DNA from: Acidimicrobiia bacterium
GTDB lineage: Bacteria; Actinomycetota; Acidimicrobiia; Acidimicrobiales; Bin134
Length of the DNA: 64,000 bases
Reading direction: 5' to 3'
NCBI GenBank assembly: GCA_022822905.1
Contig: JAJDYE010000009.1
Span: forward strand, 23,212-87,211
The notes below the pieces were generated by a model. It searched no databases, had not been told where the DNA came from, and saw nothing but the letters and a program-made list of their open reading frames with translations. How positions within the stretch are numbered: position 1 is the stretch's first letter; each line of letters starts with the position of its first letter. The position numbers and the translations under genes were made by a program. Below are positions 44,219-52,053 of the stretch, piece by piece.

Positions 44219-45271
44219 ATGCTGTGTCAACGCAGAGTAGAGCGAACTTCGAGCGTCGTTGTATTCGGCATGCTTGCGCTCCTTGCAGCTTGCGGAGATC
44301 ATGCTGAGAATTCGACACCTACTACGGCTACACCAATTGAGGCGGATCCACGACCGATGGTGCAACCAGATTTGTCATCTTCCGCGCCATCAGATGTTAC
44401 TTTGCAAGAAAATGAGGGGAATGGGCTGCAGATAGACACCAGTGGCAACGATCCGGTCGCAGTGCTCACACCATTGGGAATCCCTGTCGTCGTTATCCAA
44501 CGCACCGATGCTGGTTATTCGGTGCTGACACCGTGTGGCAACACAGCCCAAATCTCCAAAGGAGAACCCATCGATGGAATACGAGTCGTTGTTGATCCAG
44601 GCCACGGGGGACACTGGGACACCGGCGCAGTTGGGCCCAATGGCCTTCTTGAGAAGGACTTGAATCTGAAGCTCAGCCGCGCCGTACTTGAGGAGTTAGC
44701 CGACCGCGGCATACCCGCCGCCACTACACGTACCTTCGATTACGGAGTTCGCCTATCTGCCCGAGCCGCCTTCGCTGACGTCCTCGGAGCCGATGTGCTG
44801 ATATCCATTCACCACAACGCACCTACCTGGAATATTGTCGATATTCCAGGTAGCGAAGTGTACGTGCAATCTGCGACACCCCAACAAGCCCGAGTCGACT
44901 CCGCTCGCCTTGGGGGGCTGCTTTACGAAGAGATAATTGCAGGGCTCTCTTCATTCGACGATGTCTCATGGAGCCGCCTGCCTGACGCAGGAGTGCTTCG
45001 GGTTCTACAGCCTGACGGCAACGACACTTACGGCATATTGCGCCACCCGTCGACTCCGTCTGCCCTTATTGAGTACGGGTACCTCTCCAACCCCGACGAA
45101 GCAAAGCTATTCGCCACACCCGAGTACATCAGGGTTGCCGCCCGAGCGACCGCCGACGCCATCGACACATACCTACACACCGACCGCACCTACTCCGGAT
45201 TCATACACGAACCCCGGTCATACGATCCACCATCTTCCTCTATACCCTGCGATGATCCCACCATGGAATAG
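44219..45271 (+). CDS. N-acetylmuramoyl-L-alanine amidase (Amidase_3), lipoprotein
   Basis: 350 aa. Signal with lipobox LLAAC (cleavage before Cys25) and a Thr/Pro linker. An SH3-like segment (about 80-115, AVLTPLGIPVVVIQRTDAGYSVLTPCG) precedes the zinc amidase: VVVDPGHGG (His), LLEKDLNLKLS (Glu), SIHHNAP (His) and IEYGYLSNPDEAKL (Glu). It cleaves the MurNAc-L-Ala bond. Codon use is less GC-rich than neighbours. Follows the dioxygenase-like gene by 21 bp on the same strand, so it may belong to the two-component operon. Confidence 0.92.
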   Translation: MLCQRRVERTSSVVVFGMLALLAACGDHAENSTPTTATPIEADPRPMVQPDLSSSAPSDVTLQENEGNGLQIDTSGNDPVAVLTPLGIPVVVIQRTDAGYSVLTPCGNTAQISKGEPIDGIRVVVDPGHGGHWDTGAVGPNGLLEKDLNLKLSRAVLEELADRGIPAATTRTFDYGVRLSARAAFADVLGADVLISIHHNAPTWNIVDIPGSEVYVQSATPQQARVDSARLGGLLYEEIIAGLSSFDDVSWSRLPDAGVLRVLQPDGNDTYGILRHPSTPSALIEYGYLSNPDEAKLFATPEYIRVAARATADAIDTYLHTDRTYSGFIHEPRSYDPPSSSIPCDDPTME

Positions 45272-45328
45272 AACAAGCCGACGTGACGAGCCCCCACTCC
45301 CCCTACTCTCGTTCAACATCTACAGGGG

Positions 45329-47590
45329 CTAGACCGCGGCCAGGGCCTGCCAGATGCGCTCGGGGGTGGTGGGCATGTCGATGTGGGCCACGCCCAAATG
45401 GGATACCGCGTCCACCACTGCGTTGTGGATGGCCGGGGTGGAGCCGATGGTGCCCGACTCGCCGATGCCCTTGGCTCCCAGCGGGTTCATCGGGCTGGCC
45501 GTCTCGGTGTTGCTCACCTCGAATGAGGGCAGCTCGGCCGCGCTGGGCATGAGGTAGTCGGCCAAATTGGCGGTGCGGGGATTGGCGTCCTCGTCGTACT
45601 GCACCCACTCGAACAGCGCCTGGGCCGCACCCTGGGCCACGCCGCCGTGCTGCTGGCCGGCAACCAGCAGCGGGTTCATGATGGTGCCGCAGTCGTCCAC
45701 CGCCACGTGGCGCAGCAGCTCCACCCCGCCGGTCTCGGTGTCCACCTCCACCACGGCCACGTGGGCCCCGAACGGGAAGGTGGCCCCGCCCTGGTCGAAA
45801 TCGAGCTCGTGGGTGATCACCCCGCCATCGGCGGCCGAGGCCAGATCGGCCCACGACGCGGCCTGAGCAGGCACGCCGGCCACGTGCAGGCCGCCTTCGC
45901 CCACCACGATGTCATCCGCGCTGGCCTCCAGTTGCTGGGCGGCCAGCTCCTTGGCCTGGGCCAGCACCTCTTCGCTGGCCTTGTAGACGGCGCTGCCCGC
46001 AGTCTGAAGCGAGCGGGAACCCAGTGTGCCCGCGCCCCTGGGGATCTCGTCGGTGTCCGACTGGATGAGCTTGATGCTCTCCATGGGCACGCCCAACAGA
46101 TCGCTGACGATCATCGAGAACGACGTCTCGTGGCCCTGGCCGTGGGCGCTGGTGCCCACCCGGATTTCGGCCGTCCCATCGCTCAGCACGTCCACCCGGC
46201 CGTACTCGGTGTGCAAGCCCAGCGGGGCGGTGATCTCCACGTAGGCAGACACGCCCACTCCCAGCAGCTTGGAGTCGCCCGAGTCCCGCCGGGCGGCCTG
46301 CTCGGCCCGCAGATCACCGTAACCGGAGGCTTCGAGCGCGGCGTCCAGCGCCTTCTCGTACTCGCCGGAGTCGTAGTTGGCACCGGTGATGGTGGCGTAG
46401 GGGAACTGGTCGGCGCCGATGAAGTTTCGCCGCCGGATCTCTGCGGGGTCGATGCCCAGCTCGTCGGCACCCACGTCCAGCACCCGCTCCAAAATCTGAG
46501 TTGCCTCGGGACGACCGGCGCCCCGATAGGCGGCGATCTGGGTGGTGTTGGTGACCACCGCGTCGCCCACGAACCTGACCTTGGGAATCTGGTACACGCC
46601 CTGGGCCATGGTCTGGGTGAGGATGGGCAAGAAGCTGCCGATGGCCGGATAGGCCCCGGAGTCGGCCAAGCAGTGCAGGTTCAAACCGGTGATGCGGCCA
46701 TCGCCGTCGAAGCCCATCTTGGCGGTGAGGATGTGGCCCCGGCCCTGCACCAGCGACACCATGTCTTCGGAGCGCGACTCGGTCCACTTCACCGGGCGGC
46801 CCAACTCCAAGGCGGCCTTGGCTGCCACCAGGTACTCGGGATAAAGGCCAGTCTTGGCCCCGAAACCGCCGCCCACCGCGGGGGCGATCAGCCGCACATT
46901 GTCGCCGTCGAGGCCGAACAGGCCGGCAAACCCGTCCTTGAGGCCGATTGGCGCCTGGCTGGGAAAGGTCACGGTCATGCCGCCTTCGGGGGTGCCGGGC
47001 TCCACCAGGATGCCGTTGGGCTCCATGGGCACCGCGGCCAGCCGCTGGCTCTCCATCTTCACCTCGGCCACATGGGCGGCCTCGGCCAAACCGTCGTCTT
47101 CGCCGAGTTCGGTGTGGAAGGCCAGGTTGCCGCCCTCGTTCTGGGGCCACAGCACTTCGGCTCCCTCGGCCAGCGCCTTCTCGGGGTCGGCGTTGGCCGG
47201 CAGCGGGTCGTAGTCCACGAACACCGCCTCAGCGGCATCCATGCCCTGCTCGCGGGTCTCGGTGATCACCGCGGCCACGATGTCGCCCACGAACAGCACC
47301 CGCTCACCGGCGATCTGCGGGCGCTCGAACACCGGGAGCATGGGGAACCCGGCGGTGGCCGGCAGGCCAATGTTCTCACCGGTGTACACCGCCAGCACGC
47401 CGTCCATGGCCTGAGCCTCGAGCGCATCGACCTCCGTGATGGTGGCGTGGGCCATCGGCGAGCGCACAAACGTCACGTAGGCGGTGCCCTCAGGAGTGAA
47501 GTCGTCGTAGTAGCGCTCTGCGCCGGTGAGCAGCCCGGGATCCTCGACGCGAACGACGGAATTCCCCAAAATCGAACCAGAACTCGACAC
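45329..47590 (-). CDS. Xanthine dehydrogenase family, molybdopterin-binding large subunit (form II CoxL-like)
   Basis: 753 aa from a GTG at 47590 ([19 protein letters not shown]) after AAGGGGAAAACC; the longer open frame upstream crosses the divergent gene. Signatures are [23 protein letters not shown] and [16 protein letters not shown] with the catalytic Glu. As in the paralog at 21111-23357, the loop is RGAGR, not the CSFR of true CO dehydrogenase. No FAD or 2Fe-2S subunit gene is adjacent; the only 2Fe-2S subunit in the window is 12 kb away. Substrate unknown. Confidence 0.92.
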   Translation of the reverse strand: MSSSGSILGNSVVRVEDPGLLTGAERYYDDFTPEGTAYVTFVRSPMAHATITEVDALEAQAMDGVLAVYTGENIGLPATAGFPMLPVFERPQIAGERVLFVGDIVAAVITETREQGMDAAEAVFVDYDPLPANADPEKALAEGAEVLWPQNEGGNLAFHTELGEDDGLAEAAHVAEVKMESQRLAAVPMEPNGILVEPGTPEGGMTVTFPSQAPIGLKDGFAGLFGLDGDNVRLIAPAVGGGFGAKTGLYPEYLVAAKAALELGRPVKWTESRSEDMVSLVQGRGHILTAKMGFDGDGRITGLNLHCLADSGAYPAIGSFLPILTQTMAQGVYQIPKVRFVGDAVVTNTTQIAAYRGAGRPEATQILERVLDVGADELGIDPAEIRRRNFIGADQFPYATITGANYDSGEYEKALDAALEASGYGDLRAEQAARRDSGDSKLLGVGVSAYVEITAPLGLHTEYGRVDVLSDGTAEIRVGTSAHGQGHETSFSMIVSDLLGVPMESIKLIQSDTDEIPRGAGTLGSRSLQTAGSAVYKASEEVLAQAKELAAQQLEASADDIVVGEGGLHVAGVPAQAASWADLASAADGGVITHELDFDQGGATFPFGAHVAVVEVDTETGGVELLRHVAVDDCGTIMNPLLVAGQQHGGVAQGAAQALFEWVQYDEDANPRTANLADYLMPSAAELPSFEVSNTETASPMNPLGAKGIGESGTIGSTPAIHNAVVDAVSHLGVAHIDMPTTPERIWQALAAV

Positions 47591-47641
47591 GGTTTTCCCC
47601 TTTTTTGTAATCGGGAGTCGGGAGGATGTTAGAACCACCTC

Positions 47642-48580
47642 ATGGATTTGAGCCAGCTTTACGACCCGGCGCTCGACGAATATGTGCCGGAAGCCATGGA
47701 CTTCTTGTCGAAGTTCTCGTTTGTATCGGCGGCCCCTGATCTGTCGACCCCCGAGGGTCGGGCCCAAGCCCGAGACCTCGAGTCTCTAGGCGGGGGCATC
47801 CTCGCCTCCTCCTTTCTTGATGACGTGGACACACGCACCTACCTCGGCGCGGCGGGCGACGAGTTGGAGCTGCGGGTATTCGCGCCCGACGGTCCGGCCC
47901 GGGCGCTGTATCTCGACATCCACGGCGGTGGCTTTTTTATGGGCCACCCCAAGATGGGCGACCTGGGAAATCGGGCCATGGCCCGCAAGCACCAGATCGC
48001 GGTGGTCAGCGCCCAATACCGCCTCGCCCCCGAACACCCTTGGCCCGCCGGTCCCGACGACTGCGAGGCCGCCGCACTGTGGGCGCTGGGACCGGGCCGC
48101 GACGAGTTCGGCTCAGTGCCCCTGCTGATCGGCGGGGGTTCGGCCGGGGCCAACTTGGCCGCCACCACGCTGGTGCGGATGCGAGACCGCCATGACGCTG
48201 CCGGTGAGTTCATCGGGGCCAACCTGGTGTACGGGGTGTTCGACCTGAGCGGCACCCCGTCGCAGATCAAGCTGGGCAATGTCGAGTTCCGGGAAATGTA
48301 CGTGGGCGACCACGACACCAAGGGCCGCCAGCACCCCGACATTTCCCCGCTGTACGCCGACCTGAACCACCTGTGCCCCGCGCTGTTCACCGTGGGCACA
48401 TACGACTACCTCTACGACGACTCCCTGTTCATGGCCGCCCGCTGGCGGGCGGATGGCAACCCCGCCGAACTGGCCATCTACCCGGCCTCACCCCACGGGT
48501 TCACGGTGTTTCCCACCAAGATGACCAAAGCCGCCAACAAACGCACCGACGCCTGGCTGGCCGGAATCCTCGATGGCTAG
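47642..48580 (+). CDS. Alpha/beta hydrolase, hormone-sensitive-lipase type
   Basis: 312 aa starting MDLSQLYDPALDEYVPEAM. HSL-family motifs are LDIHGGGFFMGH (oxyanion hole), YRLAPEHPWPA, LLIGGGSAGANLAA (nucleophile Ser), VGTYDYLYDD (Asp) and PASPHGFTVFP (His). All catalytic residues are present. The last ~77 bp, including the FTVFPTKMTKAAN segment, recur almost unchanged at 51474-51550 with a slightly different C-terminal ending (DGVGG), pointing to a rearranged locus. Esterase activity likely. Confidence 0.92.
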   Translation: MDLSQLYDPALDEYVPEAMDFLSKFSFVSAAPDLSTPEGRAQARDLESLGGGILASSFLDDVDTRTYLGAAGDELELRVFAPDGPARALYLDIHGGGFFMGHPKMGDLGNRAMARKHQIAVVSAQYRLAPEHPWPAGPDDCEAAALWALGPGRDEFGSVPLLIGGGSAGANLAATTLVRMRDRHDAAGEFIGANLVYGVFDLSGTPSQIKLGNVEFREMYVGDHDTKGRQHPDISPLYADLNHLCPALFTVGTYDYLYDDSLFMAARWRADGNPAELAIYPASPHGFTVFPTKMTKAANKRTDAWLAGILDG

Positions 48581-48648
48581 AGGGTTCCCCGCCCTGACGG
48601 AATCCTCCCTTGGGGTCTTCTCCCGATAGCCGATCAGTAATAGCTGAG

Positions 48649-48678
48649 GTTATCTGAAAATAACGTAAAGTTGTTTAC
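48649..48678. promoter_or_regulatory. Two short palindromes upstream of the MNT-HEPN gene
   Basis: In an AT-rich stretch unlike its surroundings, GTTAT-CTGAAA-ATAAC (48649-48664) is followed immediately by GTAAA-GTTG-TTTAC (48665-48678). The position just before the coding region suits a promoter with autoregulatory operators, as in toxin-antitoxin loci. No clear -35/-10 pair. Confidence 0.45.
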
Positions 48679-48709
48679 TGTGAGCGTGCAGGATTGGTAC
48701 CCTGCAACT

Positions 48710-49684
48710 ATGCCCGCAACCCTGGCTGCCCCCACGATGGCCGACGCCGAGCGGGCCGCGGCTGCGGTCTTGGAGGGCGGGGCGGCGTGCGTGATGCTGT
48801 TCGGGTCGGTGGCCCGCGAACAGCAGACCGAGGACAGCGACATCGACCTGGTGGCCGTCTTCGACGACCTGGGCGACTACCAGGAACGCTGGAAAATCCA
48901 AGGCCAGCTTCAACACCTGGCCCGGGAGGCCACCGGCCACCAGGTCGACGTCCACGTCACCGATTGGCCCGAGTGGGTACATCGCTCAACCCGGATGCGG
49001 ACCACCTTCGAAAGCGGCGTGAAATTCGACGCCCTTGTATTGGCCGGAACCCTAACCCCCGGTCCTCGCACCAACTGGAACAAGGAAATCGAATTGCCCT
49101 CCACCCACCACGAGGAAGCCGTCCAAAGCCTCCTCCACACAGACCTGTCCCTGACACTGCTTGGAGTGGTCTACCGCTCGGAGCCGAGCGACGAACCGCC
49201 CACGCCCTCCCCGGAGATCAACCCGCAAGACCCAGCCCGGAAGCGCTTCGCAGGCATCTGCTCCCAAGCCCATGCAGTCACGGAGAGCGCTCTGACTGCG
49301 CTGATCCACTGCCAAAACCAAGAGCGCCCTATGCTCACCCACCAGCTTCACCAGCTGCTCGCACTGGTCAAAGAGCCTTCCCACTCCCGAATCGAAGACG
49401 CGCTCCGCCGCATCATCGACCTGGAGGGAAGCGAACGCCCGAACGAGCCCTACATCAACTGGAGGGTCCACGGAACGTACGTCACCTACCGGACCATCCC
49501 CTTGAATGCCCCTATCACCGACGACCATGTCCTCGCCGCCCTCGAAACGGCGAGCATCGTCATCGAAGAGATCGCCCAAGCCACCGACGACGAGCGCCTC
49601 ACACCCCTGCAAGCCACCCTCGACCGAGCCTGGGCCACCTACAACACCGTCAACATCGCCACCGGCAAGCCCTTCCCGCGCTAG
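48710..49684 (+). CDS. Single-chain nucleotidyltransferase-HEPN protein
   Basis: 324 aa from the ATG at 48710; GTG codons at 48680 and 48686 are in frame and possible. The N-terminal ~100 residues are a minimal nucleotidyltransferase: CVMLFGSVAREQQTEDSDIDLVAVF (GS loop plus DxD) and a third acidic residue in QVDVHVTD. The C-terminal part (about 165-320) is helical; ERPMLTHQLHQLL contains an R-x4-H and resembles HEPN domains of nucleotidyltransferase substrates. In two-gene MNT/HEPN systems the MNT adenylylates and silences the HEPN RNase; here both are in one chain. The gene ends inside a duplicated hydrolase 3'-end fragment. Confidence 0.75.
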   Translation: MPATLAAPTMADAERAAAAVLEGGAACVMLFGSVAREQQTEDSDIDLVAVFDDLGDYQERWKIQGQLQHLAREATGHQVDVHVTDWPEWVHRSTRMRTTFESGVKFDALVLAGTLTPGPRTNWNKEIELPSTHHEEAVQSLLHTDLSLTLLGVVYRSEPSDEPPTPSPEINPQDPARKRFAGICSQAHAVTESALTALIHCQNQERPMLTHQLHQLLALVKEPSHSRIEDALRRIIDLEGSERPNEPYINWRVHGTYVTYRTIPLNAPITDDHVLAALETASIVIEEIAQATDDERLTPLQATLDRAWATYNTVNIATGKPFPR

Positions 49685-49721
49685 CCGGAATCCTCGACGG
49701 GGTGGGCGGCTAGCCTCTGAA
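49681..49721 (+). repeat. Hydrolase 3'-end fragment, copy 2
   Basis: 41 bp matching 51531-51571 at 39 positions, including the stop codon and the following CCTCTGAA. It begins at the last codon of the MNT-HEPN gene (the TAG stop lies in it) and ends exactly where the truncated IS481 sequence begins. Its first 20 bases match the hydrolase gene at 48557-48576. Confidence 0.85.
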
Positions 49722-50228
49722 GCGGCGGCGGGTGCCCCTCGAAGCCGTGTTGGCCCGCCCCCGGGCGCGCCACCCGCCCCCGGGCGGCACCTTTCCGACC
49801 TTCATCACGTCCAAATGGACCAGATCGCCGGGCTCGGGGCGCTCATAGCGCCGAATCACGCGGCCGGTGGGCCGGTCGATCCAGCTGAGCCGGTTTAGCC
49901 CGTTGCGCACCAGGATCTTGTGCACCGTCGACGCCGGCACCCCCAACCGCCCCGCAATGCGGGCCGGACCCCACCGCTTTTGGCGGCGCAGCCGGCACAC
50001 CTGCTCCTCGGTCCTCGCATCGGTGCGCCGCGGCGACCGGCGCGGGCGAGACGACCGGTCCTGGAGACCGGCCTCGCCGTGCTCGACCCAGCGGTGCCAC
50101 CACTTGGCCACCGTGGACCGCGACAGGCCCATCTGGGCGGCCACATGGGCCTGGGGCATCCCGCCCTCGATCCGCTGGACCATCAACAACCTCCCCATAG
50201 GGGCCAAGCGTGCATTAGCGTGCGACAT
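49710..50228 (-). pseudogene. Truncated IS481-family transposase
   Basis: 172 codons from an ATG at 50228 with a GGGAGG ribosome-binding site. N-terminal HTH (MSHANARLAPMGRLLMVQRI... MGLSRSTVAKWWHRW), the RSSRPRRSPRRT linker, and the second HTH (WGPARIAGRLGVPASTVHKIL) are typical of IS481 transposases. The catalytic domain starts (GDLVHLDVMKVG, first Asp) and stops after ~25 residues (GGGWRARGR...), so the second Asp and the Glu are missing. The reading frame runs into the hydrolase fragment at 49681-49721. Inactive. Confidence 0.85.
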
Positions 50229-50336
50229 CGAGCCTCCCTTGCTCAGTGCGGTAGTTCGCAACCACCACACTGGCATTGGAGGCTCACCCAATAGCGGAGC
50301 TACCTGCCCGAGCTAACAACCTCTGTGGACAGAACA
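49722..50336 (-). mobile_element. IS481 remnant
   Basis: Left boundary is the hydrolase-fragment junction at 49721. The right end is placed near 50336, where CTCTGTGGACAGAACA could be the terminal inverted repeat; no matching opposite end exists because that half is deleted. The boundary is an estimate. Confidence 0.55.
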
Positions 50337-50337
50337 C

Positions 50338-51441
50338 CTAGTACGCGGTGATGACAAAGTGATTCGAGTCGAACTCATGGAGAAGCTCGGCAGCTTGGCC
50401 TCTCGACGGGTCGACGATCCAGGCTTTGTGGGGGGCCATCAAGACGATCGAATTCCCGTTGGCGGTCCATGCCGCGGAACCGTAGAAGGACGACGATGGC
50501 ACAACAACGGGGGGTTCGTTGTTGTCTACATCAACTACATATAGGGATCGTCGGTACCCTCGATCGCCTTCCTCCGGCGCAGCAACGACTACATCGACAA
50601 GGAACCGACCGTCATCGGTCACCGTTGAAACGGGCACCGAAACATCAGGGATTTGGGAGTAGCCCACAGCCGACCACTTTCCGCCTACGACTGGCATGGG
50701 GACCCTTTGTCTCCCAGCGTCGCTCACGACGATGAGATCTCCGCCGTCCTGCACCAAGGCAACGTGATTCACCCCTACCCCGATCGGCATACCAGGACCT
50801 ACAAGAGCAACCTCGCCAGATTTGGTGACTGTCAAGACCTCGCCATCTTCATGGCTATTGACCACGAGTTTCGCCTCGGCCGTAACACCAACGGGAACAA
50901 GACTCCTCGGATCGGTGAAGGCCCCAAGCACCGAGGATCCGTCAGAGGCAAGAAGATAGGCGCGGGTGCCATAGCCTTCGCCGCTTCTCATCTGCAATGC
51001 AGGCTGCACAACCCATACCGCGGTTCCATCCTGGGTTGGCGCCGCATGCACGTCGTTTGCCACCCCTGCAATGTGATCAAACTCAAGTGGCCCAAGCTCG
51101 ATTGGTTCCTGGGAGAAATCGGCGTCCTCCACAACGAAGACACGCGTGCCTGTTGAAACGACTACATCACCGGACTTCGAGATCGTCAAACCTGAGACAG
51201 CATCGTGCGGAATAGAGTGTTCGGACGGCCCATACTCCTGGGCATTGCCCGCGAGATCGACCGTTGCGAAGCTGGGTCCATTCGGATGCACTGCAACTAC
51301 AAGGCCCAGCGAGGTCTCCCTCAGGGTGTCCTGCGGTGACGATGGGCCCCGCACCAAATGAAGCACCGTGGCAATCGAGCCCGCGACCAGTAATGCCCCA
51401 AATCCCACAACCACAAACGTTCGGTAGCGACGGATTGCCAT
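50338..51441 (-). CDS. Membrane-anchored beta-propeller-like protein of unknown function
   Basis: 367 aa starting MAIRRYRTFVVVGFGALLVAG. An N-terminal signal anchor (about 9-27) leads to an extracytoplasmic domain with repeated strand pairs (SGLTISKSGDVVVSTGTRVFVVED, VAAAPEEGDRGYRRSLYVVDVDNN, AAWTANGNSIVLMAPHKAWIVD), suggestive of a six- or seven-bladed propeller. No catalytic motif. It lies in the accessory patch between the IS481 remnant and hydrolase fragment 3, and its codon use is less GC-biased than the catabolic genes. Not recognised as a named family. Confidence 0.75.
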   Translation of the reverse strand: MAIRRYRTFVVVGFGALLVAGSIATVLHLVRGPSSPQDTLRETSLGLVVAVHPNGPSFATVDLAGNAQEYGPSEHSIPHDAVSGLTISKSGDVVVSTGTRVFVVEDADFSQEPIELGPLEFDHIAGVANDVHAAPTQDGTAVWVVQPALQMRSGEGYGTRAYLLASDGSSVLGAFTDPRSLVPVGVTAEAKLVVNSHEDGEVLTVTKSGEVALVGPGMPIGVGVNHVALVQDGGDLIVVSDAGRQRVPMPVVGGKWSAVGYSQIPDVSVPVSTVTDDGRFLVDVVVAAPEEGDRGYRRSLYVVDVDNNEPPVVVPSSSFYGSAAWTANGNSIVLMAPHKAWIVDPSRGQAAELLHEFDSNHFVITAY

Positions 51442-51473
51442 CCACTCTCACAATAAGTCACGACAGCGGATCC

Positions 51474-51571
51474 TTCACCGTGTTCCCCACCAAGATGACC
51501 AAAGCCGCCAACAGCCGCACCGACGCCTGGCTGGCCGGAATCCTCGATGGGGTGGGCGGCTAGCCTCTGAA
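51474..51571 (+). pseudogene. Hydrolase 3'-end fragment, copy 3
   Basis: 51474-51550 matches the end of the intact hydrolase gene (48500-48576) at 73 of 77 positions and keeps its frame (FTVFPTKMTKAAN... WLAGILDG), then adds VGG and a stop. The next gene (cupin) starts one base later, as it would after an intact hydrolase. No upstream part of the hydrolase is present; the fragment starts abruptly after CGGATCC. Confidence 0.85.
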
Positions 51572-51572
51572 T

Positions 51573-52046
51573 ATGAGCCTGCTAGACGAATTGGTGCCGT
51601 CGGCCCGCCACGTGGGGATCGACGATGTGCCGTTCGTGGACAACATTGCGGTCGGAGCTCGGATGCGGCTGCTCCAGGTGAACGCCGAGGACGGTCTTTA
51701 TGTGCTGCACGGCTTTATGCCCGCAGGACTGAACGTGCAGACCCACCGCCACGAGGGGCCGGTGCTGGCCTTCACCCTGAGCGGCGCCTGGGACTACCGG
51801 GAGAACGACTTCATGAACCGGGGTCGCAGCTACCTCTACGAGCCTGAAGGCTCCATCCACACCCTGTTTGTGCCCGAGGACAACGACGAGCCCACCGAGC
51901 TGGTGTCGGCCATCTACGGCGACGTGGAATACCTCGACCCCGACGGCAACGTGGAGTACATCTCCAACGCCCAAACCAACCTGGAGATGTACTACCGCTA
52001 CTGCGAAGAGCAGGGCGTCCCCCGCCCCAACGGCATCCTGCTTTAG
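51573..52046 (+). CDS. Cupin protein, 2,4'-dihydroxyacetophenone dioxygenase-like
   Basis: 157 aa starting MSLLDELVPSARHVGIDDVPF. Cupin motif 1 is QTHRHEGPVLAFTLSGAWDY with His-His-Glu metal ligands; motif 2 includes YLYEPEGSIHTLFVPED with a His. The pattern matches the 2,4'-dihydroxyacetophenone dioxygenase family, which cleaves a C-C bond next to an aromatic ring, but substrate specificity is not shown. Originally it probably followed a hydrolase gene directly (fragment 3). Convergent with the MFS gene, 7 bp between stops. Confidence 0.85.
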   Translation: MSLLDELVPSARHVGIDDVPFVDNIAVGARMRLLQVNAEDGLYVLHGFMPAGLNVQTHRHEGPVLAFTLSGAWDYRENDFMNRGRSYLYEPEGSIHTLFVPEDNDEPTELVSAIYGDVEYLDPDGNVEYISNAQTNLEMYYRYCEEQGVPRPNGILL

Positions 52047-52053
52047 CCCTCGT

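Noticed and set aside
48694..49713. Alternative plus-strand frame covering the MNT-HEPN gene
   Set aside because: Proline/arginine-rich translation without motifs; the other frame has clear nucleotidyltransferase motifs.
51264..51563. A 99-aa protein ending like the hydrolase
   Set aside because: Its first two thirds are antisense to the propeller gene; only the last 30 codons are meaningful, as a hydrolase fragment.
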